Source: Sphingobium sp. 66-54
Lineage (GTDB): Bacteria > Pseudomonadota > Alphaproteobacteria > Sphingomonadales > Sphingomonadaceae
Length of the DNA: 64,000 nt
Assembly: GCA_001899715.1 (NCBI GenBank)
Contig: MKWI01000003.1
Location: 62,001 to 126,000, forward strand
Reading direction: 5' to 3'
Shown piece by piece: positions 28,401 through 37,735 of the stretch (position 1 is its first letter; each line of letters opens with the position of its first letter). The notes under the pieces were generated by a model that was not told the origin of the DNA, made no database searches, and saw nothing but the letters and a program-made list of their open reading frames with translations. A program made the position numbers and the translations under genes.

Positions 28401-28533
28401 TCGTGGCGCTTTCCATCTTGGGATATTGCCGGATCGGCAGGGTGAAAGCCGCGCTCACCCCCACCAGCAGGATGAGCAGGCTGACCACGATGGAGAGGAT
28501 CGGCCGGCGGATGAACAGGTCGGTGAAGGCCAT
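25456..28533 (-). CDS. RND efflux pump, inner-membrane permease (HAE1-like)
   Basis: A 1025-residue AcrB/MexB-type proton-driven exporter. It has 12 membrane segments in two repeats, each followed by a large periplasmic loop. It starts with FTDLFIRRPILSIVVSLLIL. The proton-relay pair is in TM4 (LAIGLVVDDAIVVVENI). The C-terminal half repeats the topology (LVTLIGLISKHGILMVSFAN). It pumps drugs, solvents or metabolites out through the adaptor and outer-membrane lipoprotein encoded on either side. It lies 3 bp after the adaptor gene. The substrate range cannot be read from the sequence. Confidence 0.94.
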   Translation of the reverse strand: MAFTDLFIRRPILSIVVSLLILLVGVSAAFTLPIRQYPKMESATINIDTALPGATQDVMQGFVTTPIAQAIATASGIEYLTSTSSQGRSHIAAKLVLNADADRSMTEILSKVQQVKYQLPAGVTDPAITKITDGASAIQYVSFVSDTMPAPKIVDFVNRVARPLFTSVPGVASVDVGGGAPLAMRIWVDPVKLSARGLTASDVADALRANNVQAAPGQLKGASTAINITAATDLRDVDAFRQMVLKTGAASIVRLGDVATVELGGRNYDSGSLASGRPAVSIAISPTPDGNPLEIVKAIKALIPDIQRVAPPSLEVTSVFDVAHFVNASIEEVEHTLVEAIVIVVIVIFLFLGSFRAVVIPVVTIPLSLLGTAALMLAFGFSLNLLTLLAMVLAIGLVVDDAIVVVENIHRHIEEGLRPIEAALVGAREIVTPVIAMTITLAAVYAPIGLMGGLTGALFREFAFTLAGAVIVSGVIALTLSPMMSSRLLRGGVGEGRLERALGDATHRLTARYSRLLDKTLAARGAVLIVGVTILAAIVVLFLGAKRELAPPEDMGYVYVQTKAPRYANVDYTAGFNKQIDDIFHTLPEYEHSWFSTGGGDGANTGFGGMVFHDWADRTRNADDIQAELTARAGAITGVYATSFQASPLPAGSGGLPVQLVIRSAEDFPVIYRTLEGIKGAAWGSGLFTFVDSDLAFDSPEAHISIDRAKAGELGITMAEIADTLAVMVGENYINRFNWHDRSYDVIAQVPQDRRLTPDNLGQFYVKAASGTLVPLSTVASVEIRPQPNMLPQFNQMNSATLSAVLAPGVTMGQAVDFLQNQQLPAGTTVDWLSDSRQYVHEGNRLTISFGFALVVIFLVLAAQFESFRDPLVILVTVPLAVCGALVPLYLGFTTLNIYTQIGLVTLIGLISKHGILMVSFANEMQRHEGWDRVEAIRHAAAVRMRPVLMTTAAMVAGLVPLLFAGGAGANSRFAIGIVVVMGMLVGTLFTLFVLPTIYTLLAGDHRVQEAPAGERPAEGGLAHA

Positions 28534-28536
28534 GGC

Positions 28537-29670
28537 TCAGCGGCCTCCCGGCTGGACGAGGCGGGAGACGGCCACCTCCGCGCCCGGCTGCACGCGCAAC
28601 TGACCCTCGGTCACGATTACGTCGCCCGCCTTGAGTCCGCGCGTCACGATCACCTCGTTGCCGACCCGGCGGCCCAGCTCGACGGGCACGACATCCGCCT
28701 TGCCGCTCTTGCTCGCGTCACGGCCGCGGATGACGATCACGCTGTCGCCCTGTGCGGAGGTCTGGATGGCGGTGGTCGGCACGACCAGCGCGCCCTCTTG
28801 CGGCGGCAGCACCAGCGCGGCGGTGACATACATACCCGGCCGCAGCGCGCGGTCCGGGTTGGGGAGCAGCGCCTGCACCGTTACGTTGCGGGTATCCTCA
28901 CCGATCTGCGGCTCGACGGCGTTGACCCGCGCGGTGAAGCTGCGGCCGGGAAAGGCATCGCTGGTGACGGCCACGCTGGCACCGGGCTTGATCCGCGCCA
29001 GTTCCTGCTGCGGCAGCGCGAACGCGACATAGAGCGAATCCAGCGCGGTCAGCGTGGCGATGGCGTCCCCCGGATTGAGATATTGGCCGAGATTGACGCG
29101 GCGGATACCGATCTCGCCCGCGAACGGCGCGCGCACCTGCTTCTGGATCAGCCGCGCGTCGATCTGCGCTACGGCGGCAACCGCCTGGTCACGCTCGGCC
29201 CGGCGCTGCTGGAGCAGTTCGCGCGATTCCGCCCCGGTCGGCGCAAGCTGCTCGGAGCGGGCAAGCTGCGCCTGCGCAAAGGCCGCCTTGGCCTGCGCCG
29301 CGCGGCGGTCGGCCTGCTCGGGGCCATCATAAAGCTGCACGAGCAGCGTCCCGGCACCGACCCGCGATCCCGCCTCGAGCCGGATGGCGGAGACGCGGCC
29401 CGCCACCTCCGGCGAGAGCGTCACTTCGCGCACGGCCGTCAGCGTCCCCACCGCCTCCAGCGCGGCGGGCATCTCGCGTGGTGTGAGGCGCATCGCCGCT
29501 ACCGGCACCGCCTGCTGCTGCCAGCCTTGCGTGGGTCCAGCGCGCAAGCTGCGCCACAGGAACAGGCCACCCAGCACGAGCGCCAGCACCGCAACCGTTA
29601 TGAGGATGGCGCGCCCTTGGCGCCCACGGCCTTCGTCCTGCGTGAGAAAATCGGGCGTCGTTTCGGTCAT
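28537..29670 (-). CDS. RND efflux periplasmic adaptor (membrane-fusion protein)
   Basis: A 377-residue adaptor with one N-terminal membrane anchor (ILITVAVLALVLGGLFLWRS) and a periplasmic body. The body has a barrel-sandwich hybrid (EVTLSPEVAGRVSAIRLEAG and VRAPFAGEIGIRRVNLGQYL), a short coiled-coil hairpin between the lipoyl halves, a beta-barrel, and a membrane-proximal domain. It links the pump and the outer-membrane channel. First gene of the three-gene efflux operon, with no adjacent TetR or MarR regulator. Confidence 0.93.
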   Translation of the reverse strand: MTETTPDFLTQDEGRGRQGRAILITVAVLALVLGGLFLWRSLRAGPTQGWQQQAVPVAAMRLTPREMPAALEAVGTLTAVREVTLSPEVAGRVSAIRLEAGSRVGAGTLLVQLYDGPEQADRRAAQAKAAFAQAQLARSEQLAPTGAESRELLQQRRAERDQAVAAVAQIDARLIQKQVRAPFAGEIGIRRVNLGQYLNPGDAIATLTALDSLYVAFALPQQELARIKPGASVAVTSDAFPGRSFTARVNAVEPQIGEDTRNVTVQALLPNPDRALRPGMYVTAALVLPPQEGALVVPTTAIQTSAQGDSVIVIRGRDASKSGKADVVPVELGRRVGNEVIVTRGLKAGDVIVTEGQLRVQPGAEVAVSRLVQPGGR

Positions 29671-30091
29671 GCCGCGTCCCGCTGTCGATCACCCATCGTC
29701 CTATCCCCCCTTCTCGTCAGGGAAGCACGCGTCAGGCCCGATGGGGAAAATCACGCGCGCCAGCCCTGAAAAACACTCAGGTCGACGCCGTGGACGAAGC
29801 AGAACCCCCTCAGAAGGAAGCGCAGGAGACACCACCCTGCCACTCCGTTTTCGGCGCCCCCTGCTACGCGCCCCGCGAGCGATTCGCAAGATCGGCCGAA
29901 CGGCCCGCCGGCACGGGACCCGCGTCATTCATGACGAACGCCCTTGACCCCTGTGCGCCCCGGACTCTAACCATGGCGCGAAAGACGCCGCGAACGGCGC
30001 TTTTTCGGGTCAGCAACTACGCGAGTTCCGCATAATTCCCTTCGGGCGACGATATAAGCGACAGCGTGACGGCACCAGCGAGCGCCCCCCC
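29671..30091. other. Intergenic region between divergent genes
   Basis: About 420 bp carrying the promoter of the efflux operon on the minus strand and that of the CAP-protein gene on the plus strand. I see no supported gene. A short plus-strand frame (ATG at 29973, about 20 codons) runs through a terminator-like hairpin and is not convincing. Confidence 0.5.
29984..30006 (+). terminator. Intrinsic terminator-like hairpin
   Basis: CGCCG-CGAA-CGGCG followed by CTTTTTC, on the plus strand, has the form of a Rho-independent terminator. It lies upstream of the CAP gene and not after a known plus-strand gene, so it may end an unannotated short transcript from 29,700-29,980 or be incidental. Confidence 0.35.
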
Positions 30092-30604
30092 ATGCGGCAC
30101 CGGCCCATGGGCTCCTTGGCGCTGCTGCTGGCATTCCCCCTGCTGATCGGCGCGACCAGCCTCACGGCCAGTTTCGACCGGCCGGTTCTGGACGCCCATA
30201 ATCGCGAGCGCGCCGCGCTCGGCATCCCGCTCCTGCGCTGGAATGCCGATCTGGCGCGCGCCGCCGGGCAGCGGGCCTCCGATCTGGCACGCGGTGCCCG
30301 CTTCGGTCATATGCTCTACCACGCGCGCACCGAGCCGGGCGAGAACCTCTGGGCCGGCACGAGGGGGGCTTATTCCCCGCAGGCCATGGTTCAGCGCTGG
30401 AGCGACGAGAAACGGGATTTCCGACCCGGCATCTTCCCCAACAACAGCCGCACCGGCAACGTGGCGGATGTGGGCCACTACACGCAGATGGTGTGGCGCG
30501 CGACACGGGACATCGGCTGCGCCAAAGCCGCCAGCGCCAGCGAGGATATCCTCGTCTGCTTCTACACCCAGCCCGGCAACTTCCTGGGCGAGCGCCCCTT
30601 CTGA
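30092..30604 (+). CDS. CAP/SCP-domain secreted protein (PR-1 superfamily)
   Basis: A 170-residue protein with a signal peptide (hydrophobic LALLLAFPLLIGATS) and a single CAP domain. Features are the N-terminal DAHNRERAALGIPLLRWNAD, a likely metal-site region HARTEPGENLWAG, and the two family signatures GHYTQMVWRAT and LVCFYTQPGNFLG, with cysteines in GCAKA and LVCFY that could pair. Eukaryotic relatives are PR-1 and venom allergens; bacterial members are exported and mostly uncharacterised. The start could also be the ATG five codons further in. There is no obvious operon partner. Confidence 0.88.
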   Translation: MRHRPMGSLALLLAFPLLIGATSLTASFDRPVLDAHNRERAALGIPLLRWNADLARAAGQRASDLARGARFGHMLYHARTEPGENLWAGTRGAYSPQAMVQRWSDEKRDFRPGIFPNNSRTGNVADVGHYTQMVWRATRDIGCAKAASASEDILVCFYTQPGNFLGERPF

Positions 30605-30700
30605 CCAGCAGCGGTTGTTCCAGAGTGCCCGCACGAGATGGGCCTCGTGCTCCTGCGCAGGCAGGAGGCACGCCATGGCTCACCCTGAACCGGACGAACC

Positions 30701-32065
30701 CTAATCCGCTGCCGGGTCGATCAGCCGCGCGGGGGGCATGTGGCGGTCGATGACGAAGGCCGCCACCAAGGCCAGCGCCGCGCCCAGCCCGAGCACGATG
30801 AAGAACGGCATGACGCTGCCCTTGCCGAGTTCGAGCAGCGCCCCGCCCAGGCCGCTCGCGCCGATCGCCCCGATCCGGCTCATGAAAATGCCGAAGCCAA
30901 GGCCGGCGGACCGGCATGATGGGGGGTAGCCGAACGTCATGATGACATACATTGTCGCGATCCCCCCGCTAAACACTGCTGCGGCAGCGCCGGTGAAGGT
31001 AACGACAACCGCGCGCTCTCCCGCCGTGGGCATAGCGGGCAAGGTCTCGACGGAAAAGGCAAGGCCGGCGAGCAGGATCAGCAGCATCAGCCCCAGCGCG
31101 GCCATAACCCGCCGCGAACCGAATTGGCGGGAAAAGACGCCCGCGGCGACCGAACCGACGATGGAGGTGATCCCCGCCACCGCGACGGCATTGCCCGCCT
31201 GCTCCAGCGTGAAGCCGGCGGCTGTGAGGAAGGTCGTCGACCAGTTCAGGATGCCATAAGCGACCAGCGCAAAGGCGGTGAAGGCGATGCCGATGCCGAT
31301 ATTGAGCCGCAAATTGACGCGGTGGAGCACGCCGATCGTCCCCTGTCCGTCCATATCCTCATCATGCCGCTCGACCAGCAGGGCGATATCGTCCTTGAGC
31401 ACGCGCTTCGCCACGTGCGCGGCTTGTTCCGGCTTGTTCCGCGCCATCAGGAACGATGGGCTGTCCCGCAGAATGATGAGGATGATCGCCACAAGCAGCA
31501 GCGTGGCCGCGCCAAACACCACGAACGTCCCGCGCCAGCCGTAAATCTCGGCCAGATTCGGGGCGAGCCAGCCGACGATGGTGCCGCCGATGGGCGTGCC
31601 GACCGACAATGTGCTCACCGTGACCGGCCGCCAGCGTTCCGGCATCCACTCGCCGGCCATCGCCAGGGCGTTCGCATAGGCCGCGCCGAAGCCGATCCCG
31701 CCGAGCGCCCGCCACAAGGCCATGTGCCAGACCCCGTCCGTGCCGCTGGCGCCAATCGTGGCGAGCGCGAAAATCAGCGCCGCAACCGCGAGCGTATAAC
31801 GCCGGCCGATCCGGTCTCCCAGCCAGCCGCCGCCCCATGCGCCCAGGCCGAAGCCGATCAGCGCGGCGCTCATCGCGATCCCGAAGGTGCCGCGATCGAC
31901 GCCGAAATCGGCAATCACCAGCGGCGCGACGATCCCCAGCAATTGCATGTCGATGCCGTCGCTCACCAGCGCCAGCATGCAAACGGCGAGCGTGAGCCAC
32001 TGGAACAGGCGCACCGGCGCGCGCGCCATCGCAGCGCTGAACGTCATGGCCGCAGGCGTGGTCAC
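30701..32065 (-). CDS. MFS transporter, aromatic acid:H+ symporter type
   Basis: A 454-residue, 12-TM major facilitator. TM1 has the AAHS-type SDGIDMQLLGIVAP, the loop 2-3 motif is GWLGDRIGRR, and TM4-5 contain WRALGGIGFGAAYANALAMA. AAHS carriers import benzoate, 4-hydroxybenzoate, protocatechuate or similar acids. I chose the GTG at 32065 because GGGGAGGA lies 7 bp upstream and the length fits; frames running to 32269 would cross a repeat element. It is monocistronic. It is a candidate uptake system for the aromatic catabolic genes in the left third of the window (inference). Confidence 0.87.
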   Translation of the reverse strand: MTTPAAMTFSAAMARAPVRLFQWLTLAVCMLALVSDGIDMQLLGIVAPLVIADFGVDRGTFGIAMSAALIGFGLGAWGGGWLGDRIGRRYTLAVAALIFALATIGASGTDGVWHMALWRALGGIGFGAAYANALAMAGEWMPERWRPVTVSTLSVGTPIGGTIVGWLAPNLAEIYGWRGTFVVFGAATLLLVAIILIILRDSPSFLMARNKPEQAAHVAKRVLKDDIALLVERHDEDMDGQGTIGVLHRVNLRLNIGIGIAFTAFALVAYGILNWSTTFLTAAGFTLEQAGNAVAVAGITSIVGSVAAGVFSRQFGSRRVMAALGLMLLILLAGLAFSVETLPAMPTAGERAVVVTFTGAAAAVFSGGIATMYVIMTFGYPPSCRSAGLGFGIFMSRIGAIGASGLGGALLELGKGSVMPFFIVLGLGAALALVAAFVIDRHMPPARLIDPAAD

Positions 32066-32251
32066 GATGGCATCCTCCCCACTATGTTGCCCCTCTATGT
32101 CGATCGCGTCTTGAAACAGTTTTGGGCGCGTGTCGTCAGGCATTTGGTTTATTCGCCCAACAGTCCACGAATGAGTCCGACAAGTCCAGCCCCGAACGAT
32201 CCTCATCGCGCGTTCCGCCATAGCGCGCGGATTACCGCCCGGAAGCATCGG

Positions 32252-32345
32252 CTTAGGCCGGATCGACACTCAACTCAGGCCGAGCCGGAGTCGCAGGCGA
32301 CCGCAGGGCAAAATAGCGGCAGAACGGAATGTCGATCCGCCTAGG
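32252..32345. repeat. MITE-like element, copy B
   Basis: The left end, CTTAGGCCGGATCGACACTC (32252-32271), and the right end, GAATGTCGATCCGCCTAGG (32327-32345), are inverted repeats. They share TAGG-CGGATCGACA-TC with the element at 12048-12162. It lies upstream of the MFS gene, and its right end supplies the TAG stop codon of the MAPEG gene. No coding content. Confidence 0.5.
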
Positions 32346-32994
32346 CGGCAGCGCGGGTTTTCCAGAACAGCAGCGCTTCGATCAGCAGGAACAGGGCCAC
32401 CACAGCGGCGGCCCCGGCCACGCCGGCGACCTCCTCCCCGATCCGCGCGCCGACATAGAGCAGAACCAGCAGGCTCACCGCCATGCCCGGCGCGCCGAGC
32501 CCGCGCATGGCGGCGCTGTGATGATAACCCATCCAGAAGGCGAAGCGGGCCAGCACCCACACGATCGCCGTCGCCAGCACCGCCCGCATCGCGCTCGGGC
32601 CGGGGCTGTAGAGCGCCAGTCCGAACAGCCCGACGGCAAAGACGACGAATTGCTCCAGCGTATTCTGGAGGTAGCGCAGATTGACCCGCAACCGGCGCGT
32701 ATCCTGCTGCATCAACGGATCGAACGCGGGCGATTGCAGGCGCTCGTGCGCCACGGCTTCGACGCCCAGCACAAGGCAGAACAGCGCCGCCAGACAGCAG
32801 CATTTCAGCGCAAAGACCATGCGCGCGCCGACCGGCTCCATCCCCGGAACAAGCGGACCAAGGCACGCCACCCCGAACCACAGGGCGGCCGAGACAAGTC
32901 CCGATACCGCAATGGCGAGAATGCCCGTCCTGCGCTCCCGGCGCCAGTCATAGGCGCCGGCACCGGCTGCGGGAGAGGAGGCGCTGTCGCTCAT
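32341..32994 (-). CDS. MAPEG family membrane protein
   Basis: A 217-residue protein with a short hydrophilic N-terminus (about 20 residues) and about five membrane helices. The family pattern is visible in RRLRVNLRYLQNTLEQFVVF and in the helix ARFAFWMGYHH. MAPEG proteins include microsomal glutathione transferases and leukotriene C4 synthase; bacterial members are little studied. The stop codon lies inside the inverted-repeat end of a MITE-like element. No operon partner is evident. Confidence 0.8.
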   Translation of the reverse strand: MSDSASSPAAGAGAYDWRRERRTGILAIAVSGLVSAALWFGVACLGPLVPGMEPVGARMVFALKCCCLAALFCLVLGVEAVAHERLQSPAFDPLMQQDTRRLRVNLRYLQNTLEQFVVFAVGLFGLALYSPGPSAMRAVLATAIVWVLARFAFWMGYHHSAAMRGLGAPGMAVSLLVLLYVGARIGEEVAGVAGAAAVVALFLLIEALLFWKTRAAA

Positions 32995-33152
32995 CTCACG
33001 TCCTTTCTGGTGCCCGTATCAATGACCCGATCCGTCCCTTCGGGCAAGCGCCGGATCAGGATAACGCACGGCATTGGCCGGTCGGAAAAGGAACATGGAA
33101 AGCGCCTGCGACGTTCCGCGGAGCGAAGCGCCGAAAGACAGGCCCCAGCTAC

Positions 33153-33185
33153 AAAACAGGCCCGCCCGGCAGAACCGGGCGGGCC
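33153..33185 (-). terminator. Intrinsic terminator of the sugar-kinase gene
   Basis: On the minus strand, GGCCCGCCCGG-TTCTG-CCGGGCGGGCC is an 11-bp perfect stem followed by TGTTTTGT, a good Rho-independent terminator. It lies about 105 bp past the stop of the PfkB-family kinase. A small TGAGAA/TTCTCA hairpin lies between them (33190-33204). Confidence 0.75.
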
Positions 33186-33289
33186 AGTATGAGAACCCTT
33201 CTCACGATTGAGCAGAGCCCCTCGGGTCGCAAGCGGAAGCGTACCAAAACCAAACCAAAACTCCAACCGGGAATTTGCGCTCATCGCGG

Positions 33290-34210
33290 CTAGCCAAGCG
33301 CATTCCTTACGCCGAGCATGCTCTGAAGTTGCACCATATCGGGCAGCGCCTGCACGAGGCCAAGCCGCGTAGTCGCCAGAGCCCCGGCCGCGCATCCCCA
33401 GCGCAGCGCTTCGGTGAAGCTCTCCCCCTTCGCTAGCGCCGCGATCACGCTCCCTGCGCATGCATCGCCCGCCCCGATGCTGTCGACAACCTCGACGGGG
33501 AACGCCGGCTGCTTAATGGACTCTCCGTGCCACCAGGCCCATGCGCCCCGCCGGCCGCGCGTGACGATGAGCCCATCCACGCCGGCCTCCGCGAGCGAAG
33601 CCGCAAGGCCCTCATACGGTCCGGTCCAAGGGCGATCCGCCGCCAGCGCCGCGGCCTCCTGCTCGTTCACCACGATCACATTCGTCGCGGCCAGTATCGC
33701 CTCGCTGATCGGCCGGTAGGGCGATGGATTGAGCATGGTGGTCACGCCTGCCTCCCGTGCCAGTGCAAAGGCCGCCGCAATCGGCGCATCGGACACCTCG
33801 AACTGCGCGAACACCAGATCGCTGCCGCGCAGCCGCCCGGCCCGCGCAGCGACATGCTCCGCCGAAAGATGGGCGTTGGCGCCGGGATAGACGGCGATCC
33901 TGTTCTCGCCATCCGCCTGGATCAGGCCGACCCCGGCCCCCGTCGGCACCTCCAGAACGCAGAGCGCATCCTCGGCGAGCCCCAGCTCGGAAAAATACCG
34001 CCGCATGAACAGGCCCGGCGCATCGTTGCCGACCGCGAACACGCCATCCACCGGAACGCCCAGACGATGAACAGCCAGCGCCACATTGAAGCCCTTGCCG
34101 CCCGCTTCCATGATAAAGTCCTCCGCGACCAGCGATTCCCCCGGCTCCGGACAGCGCGCGACGCGGGCGCAACAGGCAAGCACGAGACTTCCAATCACGA
34201 ATACGGCCAC
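33290..34210 (-). CDS. PfkB-family carbohydrate kinase (ribokinase-like)
   Basis: A 306-residue kinase with the N-terminal PfkB pattern (GGKGFNVALAVHRLGVPV, near residue 35), a sugar-binding lid, and the C-terminal signature DSIGAGDACAGSVIAALAKG containing the catalytic Asp. It phosphorylates a sugar or nucleoside at the expense of ATP; the family members closest in layout are ribokinases. The GTG at 34210 is preceded by AGGGGGGA and gives the normal length; the frame extends upstream without support. It is divergent from a GntR/UTRA regulator, which probably controls it in response to a sugar phosphate. Confidence 0.87.
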   Translation of the reverse strand: MAVFVIGSLVLACCARVARCPEPGESLVAEDFIMEAGGKGFNVALAVHRLGVPVDGVFAVGNDAPGLFMRRYFSELGLAEDALCVLEVPTGAGVGLIQADGENRIAVYPGANAHLSAEHVAARAGRLRGSDLVFAQFEVSDAPIAAAFALAREAGVTTMLNPSPYRPISEAILAATNVIVVNEQEAAALAADRPWTGPYEGLAASLAEAGVDGLIVTRGRRGAWAWWHGESIKQPAFPVEVVDSIGAGDACAGSVIAALAKGESFTEALRWGCAAGALATTRLGLVQALPDMVQLQSMLGVRNALG

Positions 34211-34294
34211 GGCATCCCCCCTGCGCTGATCGACCTGCGCACCACTCTCGCCCGCATTGTTGTTAAAGCGCAACCACGATACCAGTCTCGCGGG

Positions 34295-35098
34295 ATGAAA
34301 GATGCTCGGGCCTCGATCGCGGAAAGGCCGCATGGCAGCCATGCGGTGGATGAGCCGTTGCACCATCTTGTATCGCTGATGAGAGAAGCCCCCCATCCGC
34401 TATATCTGCAACTCGAAGAGCAGATCGCGGCCCTCATCACCACCGAGCGGCTGGCGCCGGGCACCACGCTGCCACCGGAAAGGCGATTGGCCGAGACCCT
34501 GAACGTCAGCCGCGCCACGGTGCGGACCAGCTACAACGCCCTGCGCCTGCGCGGCCTTTTGGGCGGTCGCGGCCGGCGCGGTTCCGTCGTGCAGGCGAGT
34601 GCCCCCGGCCGCCTGGCGCCCGGCATGGACCGCCTCAAGGGGTTCACGCAGGAGATGGAGGAGATGGGGCGCATCCCGTCCACCCGTGTGCTGGAACGGC
34701 GCATCGTGGCCGATCGCTCCATGGCCTCCCTGTTCGGTCTCCATTCCGAGGCCCGTTTCCTCCACCTCGTCCGCGTGCGTTTCGGGGACGACCAGCCGCT
34801 CACGGTGGAAAATGCCTGGTACAGTCTCGACATCGCGCCCCATCTGGAAGCGGCGGGGCCCAATGCCTCCATGTATGCCGAGCTGAGCCGCGCCGGTCTC
34901 CCGCTCGACTATTGCGATCAGACCATCGAGACGGCCGTGCCGAACGCAAGGGAATGCGCGATTTTCGGTTTCGAGACACCGACACCCTGCCTGCTCATCA
35001 AGAGGCGCAGCTACATCAAGACCGGGGCCATGGTGGAATATGTCGAGGGCCTCTTCAGAGGCGACGCCTACATCTACCGCCTGCGCTTGCAGGCATAA
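34295..35098 (+). CDS. GntR family regulator, HutC/UTRA type
   Basis: It has a winged helix (LYLQLEEQIAALITTERLAP, LPPERRLAETLNVSRATVRT) and a UTRA effector domain (about 100-260, with ERRIVADRSMASLFGL, ARFLHLVRVRFGDDQPLTVE and YVEGLFRGDAYIYRLRLQ). UTRA domains bind small molecules such as sugar phosphates or N-acetylglucosamine-6-phosphate. The start could be 34295 or the ATG at 34379; neither has a strong ribosome site. It is divergent from the PfkB kinase with an 84-bp shared promoter region. The proximity to glmS raises the possibility of an amino-sugar ligand, which is speculative. Confidence 0.88.
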   Translation: MKDARASIAERPHGSHAVDEPLHHLVSLMREAPHPLYLQLEEQIAALITTERLAPGTTLPPERRLAETLNVSRATVRTSYNALRLRGLLGGRGRRGSVVQASAPGRLAPGMDRLKGFTQEMEEMGRIPSTRVLERRIVADRSMASLFGLHSEARFLHLVRVRFGDDQPLTVENAWYSLDIAPHLEAAGPNASMYAELSRAGLPLDYCDQTIETAVPNARECAIFGFETPTPCLLIKRRSYIKTGAMVEYVEGLFRGDAYIYRLRLQA

Positions 35099-35101
35099 CA
35101 A

Positions 35102-35128
35102 GCGCCCTTGCCGATGCCGCTCGGGCGC
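35102..35128. terminator. Hairpin between convergent GntR and glmS genes
   Basis: GCGCCC and GGGCGC form a 6-bp stem with a 15-nt loop in the 50-bp gap between two convergent stop codons. Weak bidirectional terminator candidate. Confidence 0.3.
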
Positions 35129-35149
35129 ATCTGCCGCTGAACGCCCCCG

Positions 35150-36973
<1,824 letters not shown>

Positions 36974-36992
36974 GCAGCGAGCCTTCCGTTGA

Positions 36993-37361
36993 TCAGAGTG
37001 TGTAGGGGATGCGGATGCCCGGCATATTGGCCGGAAAATCCCTGTTATTGCGTGTCACGAGAATGCGCCCGCCGGTCTGGGCCGACGCCAGTATGATCGC
37101 CGCGGACAGGCTCATCGCCGGGCGCTGGCGGTGGAGCGCAGCGGCGCGGCGGCTCACCTCGCCATCCACCTCGGCGATGGCGAACAGGTCGAGGAAGCGC
37201 TCGGTTTCCGTCACCGCGCTCTCCGGCGCCCCGGCGAGCAATTCGGTCCAGCTAATCCGGCTGATCCAGCGGCGGCGCGCGCGGCGCAGCTCGGCCCATG
37301 CGGCCGGGTGCTCGTGCAGCGCATCGACCAGGATGTTGGTATCGAACTGAATGTCGCTCAC
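36993..37361 (-). CDS. vapC: VapC-type toxin (PIN-domain RNase)
   Basis: A 122-residue PIN-domain protein. Acidic residues of the active site are visible in FDTNILVDAL (near residue 7), SWTELLAG (near 40) and NRDFPAN (near 103). VapC toxins cleave specific RNAs, often tRNA, and are silenced by a cognate antitoxin. The GTG start at 37361 overlaps the antitoxin stop by 4 bp (GTGA), the classic coupled arrangement. The gene is followed closely by glmS, which is unusual. Target unknown. Confidence 0.88.
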   Translation of the reverse strand: MSDIQFDTNILVDALHEHPAAWAELRRARRRWISRISWTELLAGAPESAVTETERFLDLFAIAEVDGEVSRRAAALHRQRPAMSLSAAIILASAQTGGRILVTRNNRDFPANMPGIRIPYTL

Positions 37362-37603
37362 GCGTCCGCCCCGCTCTCGCAACCCGGCTCGCCGCGCAAC
37401 CGGCGCTCATAGGCCAGCCCGTCGACCGCCGATCCCTGCCGCCCCCACAGCCCCAGAAACCGCTCCAGCCCCTGATCCGCCTGTGCCGCCCGAAACGCCG
37501 CCACAGCCTCCCGCAACAGCGCCGCGCGCGACAGACCCAGTTCCGCCGCACGGGCATCGAGCCATTTCACGTCGTCTTCGGCAAGGTCGGCGAGGAGTCG
37601 CAT
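37358..37603 (-). CDS. vapB: VapB-type antitoxin (ribbon-helix-helix)
   Basis: An 81-residue protein whose N-terminal half (MRLLADLAEDDVKWLDARAA, then LGLSRAALLREAVAAFR) fits a CopG-like ribbon-helix-helix DNA-binding domain. Its C-terminal tail (ERFLGLWGRQ) would wrap the toxin. It probably binds the nested palindrome that overlaps its own start codon. It precedes and overlaps vapC by 4 bp. The assignment to a VapB class rests on the partner and the fold; sequence names within this class vary. Confidence 0.8.
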   Translation of the reverse strand: MRLLADLAEDDVKWLDARAAELGLSRAALLREAVAAFRAAQADQGLERFLGLWGRQGSAVDGLAYERRLRGEPGCESGADA

Positions 37604-37632
37604 GATATTCTGATATCATATCACGATATCAT
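37602..37632. promoter_or_regulatory. Nested palindromic operator of the toxin-antitoxin operon
   Basis: TGATAT-C-ATATCA (37611-37623) lies inside a second inverted repeat, ATGATAT (37602-37608) and ATATCAT (37626-37632), with the same centre at 37617. The outer arm begins within the vapB start codon, so bound antitoxin would cover the translation start and the promoter. The sequence is very AT-rich for this genome. Confidence 0.65.
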
Positions 37633-37735
37633 TGCAAGGCTTTGCGAAGCACCCGTTATGGACGTTCCTAGTCTGGCTCCTACAAGACGTTTAGGGCTCT
37701 CGAAAGAGCAAGCGTAGGGTAATTGGGCGCCACCG

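Noticed and set aside
29973..30035. Possible 20-residue peptide gene
   Set aside because: It reads through a terminator-like hairpin and has no ribosome site.
33527..34294. Plus-strand extension of the GntR frame by about 256 codons
   Set aside because: This part is antisense to the PfkB kinase and has no features; the GntR protein begins at 34295 or 34379.
36974..36992. glmS ribozyme/riboswitch upstream of glmS
   Set aside because: Only 19 bp separate glmS from vapC, too short for a ribozyme, and this class is known from Gram-positive bacteria.
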